A stretch of DNA of 12,347 nucleotides from an uncultured Eubacteriales bacterium (GCA_902766185.1 CACXCQ010000200.1:1-12347), one strand, 5' to 3'; positions 1 through 7,722 are shown, counted from the stretch's first letter. Notes: generated by a model not told the origin, from the sequence alone. Numbers and translations are program-made.

Positions 1-662
1 ACAGGGATGCTGTTCATCTTGCCGATGCGCATGAGCTCATTTCCGCAGGCCCGGACCTGTGAAACGCTGCCCGGGGCGGACTCCAGCTCCGCCGTATACA
101 TGGTCTGGATGGAATCGATGATCAGGAAGGAGGGCTTCAGGCTCTGGCAGACAGTGCTGATGTTTTCCATGTTGGTCTCCGCCAGGATGAACAGCCGGTC
201 GCTGAGGTCGCCGCAGACCCGGTCGGCCCGCATCTTGATCTGCTCCTCGGATTCCTCGCCGGTAACGTAAAGCACCGTTCCCACATCTCTGGCGATATGG
301 GCCGCGGCCTGAATGATGATGGTGGATTTGCCGATGCCGGGCTCGCCGGAGATCAGGGTCAGAGACCCCGGCACAAGACCGCCCCCAAGCACCCGGTTCA
401 GCTCGCCGATCCCGGTGTCGATCCGCTCCGATTCGCCGGAGCGGATCTCCGCCAGCTTCGCCGGCCGGCCGGCTCTGCTGCCGGCGGCTGCTCCCGCAGC
501 CTCACCGCCTGAGGTCCGCCTGCGTCGGTCATCCCCGCTGAATTCCACGACCTTTTCCTCGACCATGGAGTTCCAGGCGCCGCAGATGCATTGCCCCATC
601 CATTTTGAACTTTCATAGCCGCATTCCTGACAGACGAACACGGTCTTTTGTTTCTTAGCCAT
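1..662 (-). CDS. radA: DNA repair protein RadA/Sms, 5' part (runs off left edge)
   Basis: RadA is a RecA-like ATPase that helps process recombination intermediates by promoting branch migration. The 220 visible residues begin MAKKQKTVFVCQECGYESSK, the typical RadA zinc-finger start (C11, C14, C25, C27), and continue KWMGQCICGAWNSMVEE. A poorly conserved Ala/Gly/Arg-rich linker (about 42-68) leads into the ATPase core with LNRVLGGGLVPGSL, Walker A GEPGIGKST (106-114), YVTGEES (132-138) and the Walker-B-like stretch FLIIDSIQT (179-187). The KNRFG motif and Lon-like C-terminal domain would lie beyond the window. The ATG at 662 has GGAAGGGG about 10 bases upstream. The second zinc pair is spaced C-x-C instead of the usual C-x2-C, which is unusual but need not abolish zinc binding. 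The gene follows the sensor kinase on the same strand after 84 bases, so it may be cotranscribed. Identification is very secure. Confidence 0.96.
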   Translation of the reverse strand, partial: MAKKQKTVFVCQECGYESSKWMGQCICGAWNSMVEEKVVEFSGDDRRRRTSGGEAAGAAAGSRAGRPAKLAEIRSGESERIDTGIGELNRVLGGGLVPGSLTLISGEPGIGKSTIIIQAAAHIARDVGTVLYVTGEESEEQIKMRADRVCGDLSDRLFILAETNMENISTVCQSLKPSFLIIDSIQTMYTAELESAPGSVSQVRACGNELMRIGKMNSIP

Positions 663-685
663 GATTATCTATGCCCCTTCCGTTC

Positions 686-746
686 GTGAGGGTCCCGGCG
701 GCCGTGCCGGGTCTGTTTCCAGTGAGGGTCCCGGCAGCCTTGCCGG
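686..746. repeat. Tandem pair of 25-bp hairpin-forming repeats between kinase gene and radA
   Basis: Two direct copies (686-710 and 722-746) of a GC-rich 25-mer differ at two positions and repeat with a 36-bp period. Each copy is itself a dyad: CCCGGC/GCCGGG around a 6-base loop at 694-711, and CCGGC/GCCGG at 731-746. They fill most of the gap between the kinase stop codon and radA on the minus strand. No T-run follows either hairpin, so they are not standard intrinsic terminators. They could be RNA-stabilising or attenuating stems, or a small dispersed repeat; the sequence alone does not decide. Confidence 0.6.
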
Positions 747-2195
747 TCATTCCGTGCGGACCAGCTCCAGTTCGAACCAGAAGACGGAGCCCTGTCCCAG
801 GGCGCTGTCCACGCCGAAGTCCGCCTTGTGCAGGGTCAGGATCTCCTTGACGATGGAGAGACCCAGACCGGAGCCTTCGCTGGTGCGTACAGTATTGGAA
901 CTGGAACGGTAATACCGCTCCCAGATGTGATCCAGATCCTCCGGCGCGATGCCGGGGCCGTGATCCTGGACGCTGACCCGGACTGCCCTGCCTTTGCGCT
1001 GCAGAGAGATGTTGATCTCGCGGCTCTCGCCGCAGAACTTCTTGGCGTTGGTCACCAGGTTGGAGATCACCTGCTTGATCTTCTCCTCGTCGCCGTCCAC
1101 GTAGAACTCCGCCGGGCAGTTCAGATCGAAGTGATAGCCCTGATCCACTTCCAGCACCCGGTAGGTGTCCACGATGCTGCGGACCGCGGCGGAAATGTTG
1201 AAGGTGCTCATCTCGACGCTGATCTTGCCGGACTGCAGGCGGGATACCGTCAGAAGATCGTCCACCAGGTCGTTCAGCCGTTTGGATTCATCGATGATGA
1301 CCTGCAGATGCTGCTCCCGCTTTTCCGGATTGTCCCCGGAGATATCCCGGATCATTTCCGCGTAGGAGCGGATCATGGTCAGGGGAGTGCGCAGATCGTG
1401 GGAAACGTTGGCGATAAGGTCCTTCTGGATCATATCGGATTTTTCCAGCTCGATGGAGGCGGAGGTCAGGGTGTCCGCCAGATTGTTGATCTCCGTGTAG
1501 TGCCCGCCTTTGAACACAACGCCGTATTCGCCGTTGGCAAGACGTTCGGCCGATGCCGTGATCTTACGGATGGGCCGGGTGATGCGGGTGGCCAGGTACA
1601 GGGACAGGAAGAAGGCCAGGATCAGGGAAATGATGGTGACGTAGATCAGGATGGTGGTCATGATCTTGCTCGTCGAGGTCACCGGCCGCAGGGGCGAGAA
1701 GATATACAGGACAGTGGCGTCCCGGTAATCCGAATCGCTTCCGCCCTCCCGCAGGACAGCGGCGTAGGCGAAGACCTTCGAGCCGTCCTCCCGGCCGACC
1801 CGGGAGATCTGGGCGTTCTCGCCGCCGGAATCCACGATCTGGCCGTACATGGCGTCGATGGCCTTCACGTACTCCTGGGTGACCTTGTCCCCCATAGCGC
1901 TGTGGGTCAGGTACAGGGGCGAGCCGCCGGAATAATAGACTACATAGATGTTCAGGTCGTAGGAGCGGGACAGATCCGTAACGTCGTTGTTGAACTCCGT
2001 CTCATCGTTGTGCTGGAAGGAGGTCTGCAGTTCTTCCGCCACCATCTTCGTCTGCTGGGTCTTCATGATCCCGTAAAAATTGTTCAGAAACAGAACCTGC
2101 AGCGACCAGAGGAGGATCATCAGGAATCCGGCGAACAGGGTGAAGTACATGAAGGTCTTGAATATGATGCTGTTTTTGTCCAGTCTAAGCTTCAA
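747..2195 (-). CDS. Membrane sensor histidine kinase (HAMP, HisKA, HATPase)
   Basis: This is a 482-residue sensor kinase that would autophosphorylate and pass phosphate to the adjacent response regulator. Visible parts in order: TM1 (about 16-39), an extracytoplasmic sensor region (about 40-176), TM2 (178-203), HAMP (200-253, with TRPIRKIT), HisKA with the phospho-acceptor H266 in NVSHDLRTPL, and the ATP-binding domain with N box NLVTNAKKF (379-387), G1 DHGPGI (411-416) and G2 GSGLGLSIV (441-449). I chose the TTG at 2195: it overlaps the regulator's stop codon by 11 bases, has a GGGGGGTGGG purine tract just upstream, and gives a short basic N-terminus before TM1. The frame is open further upstream, but those residues would lie inside the regulator gene and look like no protein family. 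The overlap suggests translational coupling. The general architecture is like PhoR or VicK types; the signal is unknown. Confidence 0.93.
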   Translation of the reverse strand: MKLRLDKNSIIFKTFMYFTLFAGFLMILLWSLQVLFLNNFYGIMKTQQTKMVAEELQTSFQHNDETEFNNDVTDLSRSYDLNIYVVYYSGGSPLYLTHSAMGDKVTQEYVKAIDAMYGQIVDSGGENAQISRVGREDGSKVFAYAAVLREGGSDSDYRDATVLYIFSPLRPVTSTSKIMTTILIYVTIISLILAFFLSLYLATRITRPIRKITASAERLANGEYGVVFKGGHYTEINNLADTLTSASIELEKSDMIQKDLIANVSHDLRTPLTMIRSYAEMIRDISGDNPEKREQHLQVIIDESKRLNDLVDDLLTVSRLQSGKISVEMSTFNISAAVRSIVDTYRVLEVDQGYHFDLNCPAEFYVDGDEEKIKQVISNLVTNAKKFCGESREINISLQRKGRAVRVSVQDHGPGIAPEDLDHIWERYYRSSSNTVRTSEGSGLGLSIVKEILTLHKADFGVDSALGQGSVFWFELELVRTE

Positions 2196-2856
2196 ACTTG
2201 TATCCCACCCCCCGGAGCGTAACGATATAATCCCGGTATTTTCCCAGGTTGTTCCTGAGGTTCTTGATGTGCGTGTCGATGGTGCGGTCGGCGCCGAAGA
2301 AGTCATATCCCCAGATATCCGACAGAAGCTGATCCCTGGACAGGGCGATGTTCCGGTTCTCCACCAGATAGAACAGCAGATCGTATTCCTTCGGGGTCAG
2401 ATCGACCTTCTCGCCGTCGATGGTCACTGTACGGGCGGGGATGTTGATCTCCAGACCGTCAAAGGTCAGGACCTGAGAAGAGGGCTGCTGGGAACTGTTG
2501 CGACGGGAGAGCACCGCGTTGATGCGGGCCATCAGCTCCTTGGGGCTGAAGGGCTTGACCACATAGTCGTCGATGCCCAGCTCGAAGCCGAAGAGCTTGT
2601 CGTATTCCTCGCTTCGCGCGGAAAGCATGATGATGGGCGTATCCTTGACCTTGCGGATCTCCTTGCAGGCGGAATAGCCGTCCAGCTTCGGCATCATGAT
2701 GTCCATGATGATCAGATCGAAATCCTCCAGCTTGCACAGGCCCACCGCCATCATGCCGTCAGAGGCTTCCGTGACCTCGTGACCGTTGAATTCCGAGTAT
2801 TCCCGGATGACCTCGCGGATCTTCTGTTCGTCGTCAGCAACCAGTATCTTCGCCAT
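2185..2856 (-). CDS. OmpR/PhoB-family response regulator
   Basis: This is a 223-residue DNA-binding response regulator, partner of the overlapping downstream kinase. The receiver domain (1-118) has the acidic pair D8/D9, phospho-acceptor D52 in LIIMDIMMPKLDG, the switch residue S79 (MLSAR) and K101 (VVKPFSP). A Ser/Gln-rich linker (about 119-128) leads to a winged-helix output domain (about 129-223) with LTPKEYDLLFYLVENRN, RDQLLSDIWGYDF, and the family ending RTIDTHIKNLRNNLGKYRDYIVTLRGVGYKF. The ATG at 2856 is preceded by AGGAGGT at 8 bases. It is the first gene of the minus-strand operon. All functional residues are intact. The target genes are not evident. Confidence 0.97.
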   Translation of the reverse strand: MAKILVADDEQKIREVIREYSEFNGHEVTEASDGMMAVGLCKLEDFDLIIMDIMMPKLDGYSACKEIRKVKDTPIIMLSARSEEYDKLFGFELGIDDYVVKPFSPKELMARINAVLSRRNSSQQPSSQVLTFDGLEINIPARTVTIDGEKVDLTPKEYDLLFYLVENRNIALSRDQLLSDIWGYDFFGADRTIDTHIKNLRNNLGKYRDYIVTLRGVGYKFEA

Positions 2857-2929
2857 ATCTGCATACCTCCTGTTGGATCAAGGATAGTACATTTTCGTGA
2901 ACGGTTTGTGATTTTTCTGTGTCGTTCTC

Positions 2930-2938
2930 ATCATACCA
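2930..2938 (-). promoter_or_regulatory. Extended -10 promoter for the two-component operon
   Basis: On the minus strand TGGTATGAT fits an extended -10 element (TGn plus a hexamer one base off TATAAT). It lies about 75 bases upstream of the response-regulator ATG. No good -35 hexamer is visible at 16-18 bases, which extended -10 promoters tolerate. Assignment is by motif only. Confidence 0.45.
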
Positions 2939-2961
2939 CAATTTGGTTTTCGGGTACAGAA

Positions 2962-2999
2962 GGTTTGGGGTGTGGGCACAAAGAAATAATCCCCAAACC
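2962..2999. promoter_or_regulatory. 9-bp inverted repeat between divergent promoters (candidate operator)
   Basis: GGTTTGGGG (2962-2970) and CCCCAAACC (2991-2999) are perfect inverted arms around a 20-base spacer. The right arm covers the -35 position of the rightward CarD-gene promoter, and the whole element lies just upstream of the leftward two-component promoter. It could bind a dimeric regulator affecting both directions, possibly the response regulator itself. There is no T-run, so a terminator is unlikely. Confidence 0.4.
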
Positions 3000-3011
3000 C
3001 CCTCAAAAATG

Positions 3012-3020
3012 TGATATAAT
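3012..3020 (+). promoter_or_regulatory. Extended -10 promoter for the CarD-family gene
   Basis: TGATATAAT is a perfect extended -10 (TGn plus TATAAT). The -35 region (about 2992-2997) does not resemble TTGACA. Transcription would begin near 3027. That would leave only about five leader bases before the ATG at 3032 and supports translation starting at 3059/3062. Confidence 0.65.
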
Positions 3021-3061
3021 ATCAAGTAAGTATGACCAGAACGTCATACGGGAGGAATATG

Positions 3062-3535
3062 ATGTACCAGGAAGGCGACAGGATCCTGTATCCCATGCAC
3101 GGAGCGGGAATCGTAAGAAAGATCGAAAAGCGCGAAATACTGGGCAACGTCAAGGATTACTATATTCTGCACGTCCCTTGCGGAGACATGAACGTCATGA
3201 TCCCGGTGGACAACTGTGACGCCATCGGCGTCCGTCCGATCGCCTCAGAGGAGGAGGTCCGGGAGGCGGTGGAGATCCTGAAACAGGATTCTACCCACAT
3301 GACCGGAAACTGGAACAAACGGTACCGGGAAAACATGGAAAAGATCAAGACCGGCGACATCCGGCTGGTCGCCGGTATCGTCCGCAATCTGACCAGGATC
3401 GACCGGGAGAACCGGCTATCCGCGGGAGAAAAGAAGATGCTCACCAATGTCAGGAAGATCCTGCAGAGCGAGATCATGCTCGTCATGAATATCGACGAGC
3501 AGGACGCCCGGCAGATGATCGAAGACGCGATCTGA
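3062..3535 (+). CDS. carD: CarD/CdnL-family RNA polymerase-binding transcription factor
   Basis: CarD-type proteins bind the RNA polymerase beta subunit and stabilise open promoter complexes; the N-terminal domain is shared with the Mfd polymerase-interaction domain. Here the 157-residue protein starts MYQEGDRILYPMHGAGIVRK, the typical start of the Tudor-like interaction domain (about 1-60). The helical C-terminal domain follows, with GNWNKRYRENMEKIKTGD (82-99) and VAGIVRNL. Length is normal for the family. Three in-frame ATGs are possible (3032, 3059, 3062). GGAGG at 3051-3055 is best spaced for 3062 (3059 is only 3 bases away), and the predicted transcription start makes 3032 improbable. 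The gene has its own promoter and sits before the PIN/TRAM gene, a common clostridial order. It probably acts as a global transcription modulator; target promoters are unknown. Confidence 0.9.
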   Translation: MYQEGDRILYPMHGAGIVRKIEKREILGNVKDYYILHVPCGDMNVMIPVDNCDAIGVRPIASEEEVREAVEILKQDSTHMTGNWNKRYRENMEKIKTGDIRLVAGIVRNLTRIDRENRLSAGEKKMLTNVRKILQSEIMLVMNIDEQDARQMIEDAI

Positions 3536-3651
3536 GCAGGGCGCCCGCCCGAGCAGGGGTCGCTGCCTGACAAAGGCTGAACATAAGAGATCGGGGAGTC
3601 TCCCGGCGTGTTTCGCTGGAAAGACTCCGGCAGAAAGGAGGTGAAAAAAGG

Positions 3652-4764
3652 ATGCTTCAGAAACTGTTCAAGTTAGTGTTCACGGTCCTGGGCATGATGC
3701 TGGGATACGGTGCGTATCAGCTGACCGCCTACATCGCGGCCGGAAGAGGCTATGATCTGAGTGAACGGCTCTCCGTCGCGGAGAACCTGTTCGTCACTCT
3801 CGTTTTCGCAATTATTTTTGGATTAATATTCTACAAGCTGACGCCGGCGCTGACCAGGCAGGGGCGCAAGGCCGCCGTGAACCTGGAATCGGACCTGAAA
3901 AAGACCTCCACCAACGACATCATCATCACCGGAGGCGGTCTTATCTCGGGTCTGGTCGTGGCTTATCTTCTGACCGGGCTCTATGAGGGGATCAACATTC
4001 CGGTGCTGCAGGTGGTGCTGAACATCATCACGTACCTGATCCTGGGCTCACTGGGCGTTTTCGTGGCCACAAGCCGCGGAAGGGATCTCAGAGAAGCCTT
4101 GATGGCTGCCAGGCGGGGCACATCCGCGGGCAAGACCGGCAGGCACAAGGAAGGAGAGTCCGTGCCGAAGATATTCGACACCAGCGTCATCATCGACGGC
4201 AGGATCTCGGACATCATGAAGACGGGCTTTCTGGAAGGCCCCATCATCATTCCGGAGTTCGTGCTGGTGGAGCTGCAGCACGTGGCGGATTCCTCGGATT
4301 CCCTGAAGAGGAACCGGGGCCGGCGGGGACTGGATATACTGAACCGGATCCAGACGGATTACGGCGTGGAGATCTACAACACCACGGCGGACAAATCCCT
4401 GGAGGAGATCCCGGAGGTGGACGTCAAGCTGCTGAAGCTGGCCCAGAACATCGGCGGGAAGGTCGTGACCAACGACTTCAACCTGAACAAGGTGGCTGCC
4501 ATCAAAGGCGTTCCGGTGCTGAATATCAACGAGCTGGCCAATACGCTTAAGCCGGTGGTGCTGCCGGGAGAGGAGATGATCCTGTCCCTGGTGAAGGAAG
4601 GCAAGGAACGGAATCAGGCGGTTGCCTATCTGGACGACGGAACCATGATCGTCGTGGAGGATGGCCGCCGGTTCATCGGCCAGACCATCAAAGTGACGGT
4701 GACGAGTGTGCTCCAGACCACAGCGGGCCGAATGATCTTCGCCAAGCCGTCGGGAGACAAGTAA
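3652..4764 (+). CDS. Membrane-anchored PIN/TRAM-domain protein (YacL-like)
   Basis: This 370-residue protein resembles Bacillus YacL. The N-terminal third carries four hydrophobic segments (about 8-30, 45-63, 90-110, 118-140). A basic linker follows (about 141-170), then a PIN nuclease-fold domain (172-295) with candidate metal-binding acids D176 (IFDTSVIIDGR), E207 (VLVELQH), D257 and D275 (VTNDFNLNK). A C-terminal TRAM domain (about 299-362) resembles RNA-binding beta-barrels. The set of acids suggests an active endoribonuclease held at the membrane, but no substrate is established from this sequence. The ATG at 3652 has AAAGGAGGTG about 9 bases upstream. It follows the CarD gene by 116 bases with no clear terminator between, and precedes ispDF by 22 bases, so cotranscription is likely. 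Confidence 0.92.
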   Translation: MLQKLFKLVFTVLGMMLGYGAYQLTAYIAAGRGYDLSERLSVAENLFVTLVFAIIFGLIFYKLTPALTRQGRKAAVNLESDLKKTSTNDIIITGGGLISGLVVAYLLTGLYEGINIPVLQVVLNIITYLILGSLGVFVATSRGRDLREALMAARRGTSAGKTGRHKEGESVPKIFDTSVIIDGRISDIMKTGFLEGPIIIPEFVLVELQHVADSSDSLKRNRGRRGLDILNRIQTDYGVEIYNTTADKSLEEIPEVDVKLLKLAQNIGGKVVTNDFNLNKVAAIKGVPVLNINELANTLKPVVLPGEEMILSLVKEGKERNQAVAYLDDGTMIVVEDGRRFIGQTIKVTVTSVLQTTAGRMIFAKPSGDK

Positions 4765-4786
4765 GCAAAGGCAGGAGGGACCTGAT

Positions 4787-5938
4787 ATGTATCGTGGCAA
4801 GCGCGTAGCGGTCATCATCGCCGCCGCCGGCGAGGGAAGCCGGCTGGGAAGCCAGATCCCCAAGCAATATCTGAAGATCGGAGGAAAGCCTGTCCTGGCA
4901 AAGGCGATGGACGCCTTTGAGAGGATGGAGGAGATCGACTACATCTTCGTGGTGGCCGGAGAGAAATATCTGGACACCTGTTCGGAGATCATCCGCAATC
5001 ACGGGTTCGAGAAAGTGGAATCCGTGGTGGCCGGGGGCGATGAGCGGCAGGACTCCGTATACAATGCCCTTCAGGAGATGAACAGGCGAAAGCCCGGAGT
5101 GGAATACGTTCTCATCCACGACGCGGCCAGACCATTCATCAGCGAGGAAGTGATCCGCAGCGTGCTGGAGGCCACGGCGGAGAAGGGGGCTGCGGTGGCC
5201 TGTGTGGCCATGACCAGCAGCGTCCGCCACCTGTCCGTGGAGGACGCAAAGAGCGAAAGCGTGGACCGCAGCGAATACTACACGGTGCAGACGCCCCAGG
5301 GCTTCCGCAAATCCCTGCTCATCGACGCTTACGAAAAGGCTTACGACGACAGCTTTTTCGGAACGGATGACGCAGCCATCGTGGAACACGCCGGCGCCGA
5401 GATCGCTCTGGTGGACGGCGAATACCAGAACATCAAGATAACGACGAAAGAGGACCTTCCCATGGAAAATCGTATTGGAACAGGATTTGACGTGCACCGG
5501 CTGACCGAGGGCAGAGCCCTGATCCTGGGTGGAGAGACCATTCCCTTCCCCAAAGGGCTGGAGGGCCATTCCGATGCGGACGTGCTGATCCACGCCGTGA
5601 TGGACGCCTTGCTGGGCGCTGCCGGGCTGGGAGACATCGGGATCCATTTCCCGGATACGGACCCGGACTACGAGGGCATATCCAGCCTGCTTTTGCTGGA
5701 GAAGGTCCGGGAGATGCTGAAGGAAGCCTACTACGAGATCGGCAATATCGACGTGACCGTCATCGCCCAGCAGCCGAAGATCCGCCCCTACGCGGACGCC
5801 ATGCGCAGGAATCTGGCGGAGACGCTCCAGATCGAGGAGAGCCGGATCGGCATCAAAGGAACCACCACGGAAAAGCTTGGCTTCATCGGACGGGAAGAGG
5901 GCATCGCGTGCCAGGCTGTCGCGTCCATATACAGATAG
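4787..5938 (+). CDS. ispDF: Bifunctional IspD-IspF (MEP isoprenoid pathway)
   Basis: One 383-residue frame encodes two enzymes of the non-mevalonate pathway. IspD (1-225) makes CDP-methylerythritol from MEP and CTP. It shows the nucleotide-binding loop AAAGEGSRLG (12-21) with R19, PKQY (K26), GGDERQDSV (83-91), HDAARPF (111-117), VDRSEYYTVQTPQGF and NIKITT. IspF (226-383) makes the cyclic diphosphate. It shows GTGFDVHR (metal ligands D235, H237), HSDADVLIHAVMDALLGA (H269), IHFPDTD and the final KGTTTEKLGFIGREEGI. No frameshift is visible and both active sites look intact. The middle enzyme IspE is not in the window. Met226, at the domain junction, is preceded by AAGAGGA at 7 bases and could also be an internal start for free IspF. 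AGGAGG precedes the ATG at 4787. Confidence 0.96.
   Translation: MYRGKRVAVIIAAAGEGSRLGSQIPKQYLKIGGKPVLAKAMDAFERMEEIDYIFVVAGEKYLDTCSEIIRNHGFEKVESVVAGGDERQDSVYNALQEMNRRKPGVEYVLIHDAARPFISEEVIRSVLEATAEKGAAVACVAMTSSVRHLSVEDAKSESVDRSEYYTVQTPQGFRKSLLIDAYEKAYDDSFFGTDDAAIVEHAGAEIALVDGEYQNIKITTKEDLPMENRIGTGFDVHRLTEGRALILGGETIPFPKGLEGHSDADVLIHAVMDALLGAAGLGDIGIHFPDTDPDYEGISSLLLLEKVREMLKEAYYEIGNIDVTVIAQQPKIRPYADAMRRNLAETLQIEESRIGIKGTTTEKLGFIGREEGIACQAVASIYR
5448..5464 (+). promoter_or_regulatory. Possible internal ribosome binding site and start for free IspF
   Basis: Inside ispDF, AAGAGGA (5448-5454) is followed after 7 bases by an in-frame ATG (5462-5464, Met226), precisely where standalone IspF proteins begin (MENRIGTGFDVHR). 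The arrangement looks like a surviving translation start from formerly separate genes. Whether it is used cannot be told from sequence. Confidence 0.35.
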
Positions 5939-5966
5939 TAATAAATACAGAGGAGAGTTGACACAT

Positions 5967-7709
5967 ATGAGATTATCAAAAGCACATCTGAAAACACTGA
6001 GAGAAGTTCCCACCGAGGCGGAGATTCCCAGCCACATCCTGCTTTTGCGGGCAGGAATGATCCGCAAGCTGGTTTCCGGCGTCTACGGCTTCATGCCTAT
6101 GGGATGGCGGGCCCTGCACAAGATCGAGGGCATCGTCCGCGAGGAGATGGACGCGGCGGGAGGTCAGGAGATCCTGATGTCCGCGGTGCAGCCGGCGGAG
6201 CTGTGGCAGGAATCCGGCCGCTGGTACGCCTACGGACCGGAGCTGTGGAGACTGAAGGACAGAAATGGCAGAGACTTCTGCCTCGGCCCCACGCATGAGG
6301 AAATCTTCACGGACATCGTCCGCAACGACATTTCCTCCTACCGGCAGCTGCCCATGAACCTCTACCAGATCCAGACGAAGTACCGTGATGAGGCGCGGCC
6401 CAGATTCGGACTGATGCGCAGCCGGGAATTCATCATGAAGGATGCCTATTCCTTCGACCGGGATGAAGCGGGGCTGGACGAGAGCTACCGGATCATGTAC
6501 GAGGCCTACGAGAAGATCTTCACCCGGTGCGGACTGACCTTCCGGCCGGTGGAGGCGGATTCCGGCGCCATCGGCGGCAGCAACTCCCACGAGTTCACCG
6601 CCCTGTCGGAAGTGGGCGAGAGCGAGATCGCCTACTGCGAGAAGTGCGACATGGCGGCCACCACCGAGCGGGCTGCCTGCACGGATGCTGCCCCGACGGA
6701 TGAGGAAATGCTCCCCATGGAGGAGGTATATACTCCGGAGACGTCCACCATCGAGGCGGTGGCGGATTACCTGGGTCTTCCCACGAGCAAGACGCTGAAG
6801 GCGCTGCTCTTCGTCAAGTACAACGAGCAGGGCGAGGAGGACGGTTACGTGGCGGCCTTCGTCCGGGGAGACAGAGAACTGAACATGACCAAGCTGGTGA
6901 ACGCTCTGGACATTCCGGAGCACGCCATCGAGTTTGCCGACGAGGAGAAGATGGGCGAAGCCACCGGCTGCGTAGGCGGATTCACCGGGCCTGTGGGCCT
7001 GCATGACTGCCTCATCGTGGTGGACAGCGAGGTTCCCGGACAGAAGAACCTCTGCGCGGGAGCATGCAAAAAAGACCACCACGTGAAGAACGTGAACTAT
7101 GGACGCGACTACGAAGCGGACATCGTGACGGACATCAAGGTCCTGGCGGAGGGAGACCCCTGCCCGGTGTGCGGTGCTCCCGTGAAATATGCCCGGGGCA
7201 TCGAGGTCGGACAGGTCTTCAAGCTGGGGACGAAATACAGCGAGTCCATGGGAGCGCTCTACAAGGATGAAAACATGGAGAGCCATCCCATCGTCATGGG
7301 ATGCTACGGGATCGGCGTCAGCCGGACGCTGGCTGCCGTCGTGGAGCAGCATCACGATGACAACGGCATCATCTGGCCCATCGCGGTGGCGCCCTATCAC
7401 GTGATCATCACCCTGATGAAGCCGGATGATGAGACGCAGGCTGCCGTGGCGGAGCAGATCTACCAGAGCCTGCAGCAGCAGGGCGTGGAAGTGCTTCTGG
7501 ATGACCGGATGGAGAGACCGGGCGTCAAATTCAAGGACGCGGACCTTCTGGGGATCCCCATCCGGATCACCGTCGGAAGAGGAGCTGCGGACGGCATGAT
7601 CGAGTACAAGATGCGCCGGGACGCCGACCGTACGGACATGACCATCGAGGAGGGCATTGAGACCGCAGTGAAGACGGTGGAGGCGGAACGCCGGGGCCCC
7701 ATCGAATAA
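5967..7709 (+). CDS. proS: Prolyl-tRNA synthetase, bacterial editing type
   Basis: This class II synthetase attaches proline to tRNA-Pro in the cytoplasm. The 580 residues match the normal bacterial length. They show an N-terminal catalytic segment with GVYGFMPMGWRAL (38-50), LGPTHEEIFTDIVRN (106-120), and motif 2 YRDEARPRFGLMRSREFIMKDAYSF (139-163). The inserted editing domain (about 222-400) contains TSKTLKALLF (K278, the expected conserved lysine) and GFTGPVGL. Then come GQVFKLGTKYSESMGA (415-430), motif 3 MGCYGIGVSRTLAAVVEQ (444-461), and the anticodon-binding domain (about 475-580). I chose the ATG at 5967 because the MRLSKAHLKTLREVP start fits the family and AGGAGAG lies just upstream; the frame is open for 30 codons before it but overlaps ispDF. 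CxxC pairs at 224/227 and 399/402 sit in the editing region. It follows ispDF by 28 bases, consistent with one operon. Confidence 0.98.
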   Translation: MRLSKAHLKTLREVPTEAEIPSHILLLRAGMIRKLVSGVYGFMPMGWRALHKIEGIVREEMDAAGGQEILMSAVQPAELWQESGRWYAYGPELWRLKDRNGRDFCLGPTHEEIFTDIVRNDISSYRQLPMNLYQIQTKYRDEARPRFGLMRSREFIMKDAYSFDRDEAGLDESYRIMYEAYEKIFTRCGLTFRPVEADSGAIGGSNSHEFTALSEVGESEIAYCEKCDMAATTERAACTDAAPTDEEMLPMEEVYTPETSTIEAVADYLGLPTSKTLKALLFVKYNEQGEEDGYVAAFVRGDRELNMTKLVNALDIPEHAIEFADEEKMGEATGCVGGFTGPVGLHDCLIVVDSEVPGQKNLCAGACKKDHHVKNVNYGRDYEADIVTDIKVLAEGDPCPVCGAPVKYARGIEVGQVFKLGTKYSESMGALYKDENMESHPIVMGCYGIGVSRTLAAVVEQHHDDNGIIWPIAVAPYHVIITLMKPDDETQAAVAEQIYQSLQQQGVEVLLDDRMERPGVKFKDADLLGIPIRITVGRGAADGMIEYKMRRDADRTDMTIEEGIETAVKTVEAERRGPIE

Positions 7710-7722
7710 TTATCGGATAGTT

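Noticed and set aside
828..2222. 464-codon open frame on the plus strand
   Set aside because: It is antisense to the sensor kinase. Its product is rich in Gly, Val, His, Asp and Gln with no domain pattern, as expected opposite a GC-rich gene.
2196..2306. Upstream extension of the sensor kinase frame to an ATG at 2306
   Set aside because: The extra 37 residues lie wholly within the response-regulator gene and look like no signal or membrane sequence. The TTG at 2195 has a ribosome binding site and fits better.
3536..3651. Possible terminator or promoter between the CarD gene and the PIN/TRAM gene
   Set aside because: Only short GC-rich dyads without a T-run and no convincing -35/-10 pair are visible. 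Only the ribosome binding site is clear.
4688..6067. 459-codon open frame on the minus strand
   Set aside because: It is antisense to ispDF, which has clear family motifs across its length. The frame has no recognisable motifs.
5976..7400. 474-codon open frame on the minus strand
   Set aside because: It is antisense to prolyl-tRNA synthetase and has a low-complexity His/Val/Gly/Asp composition.
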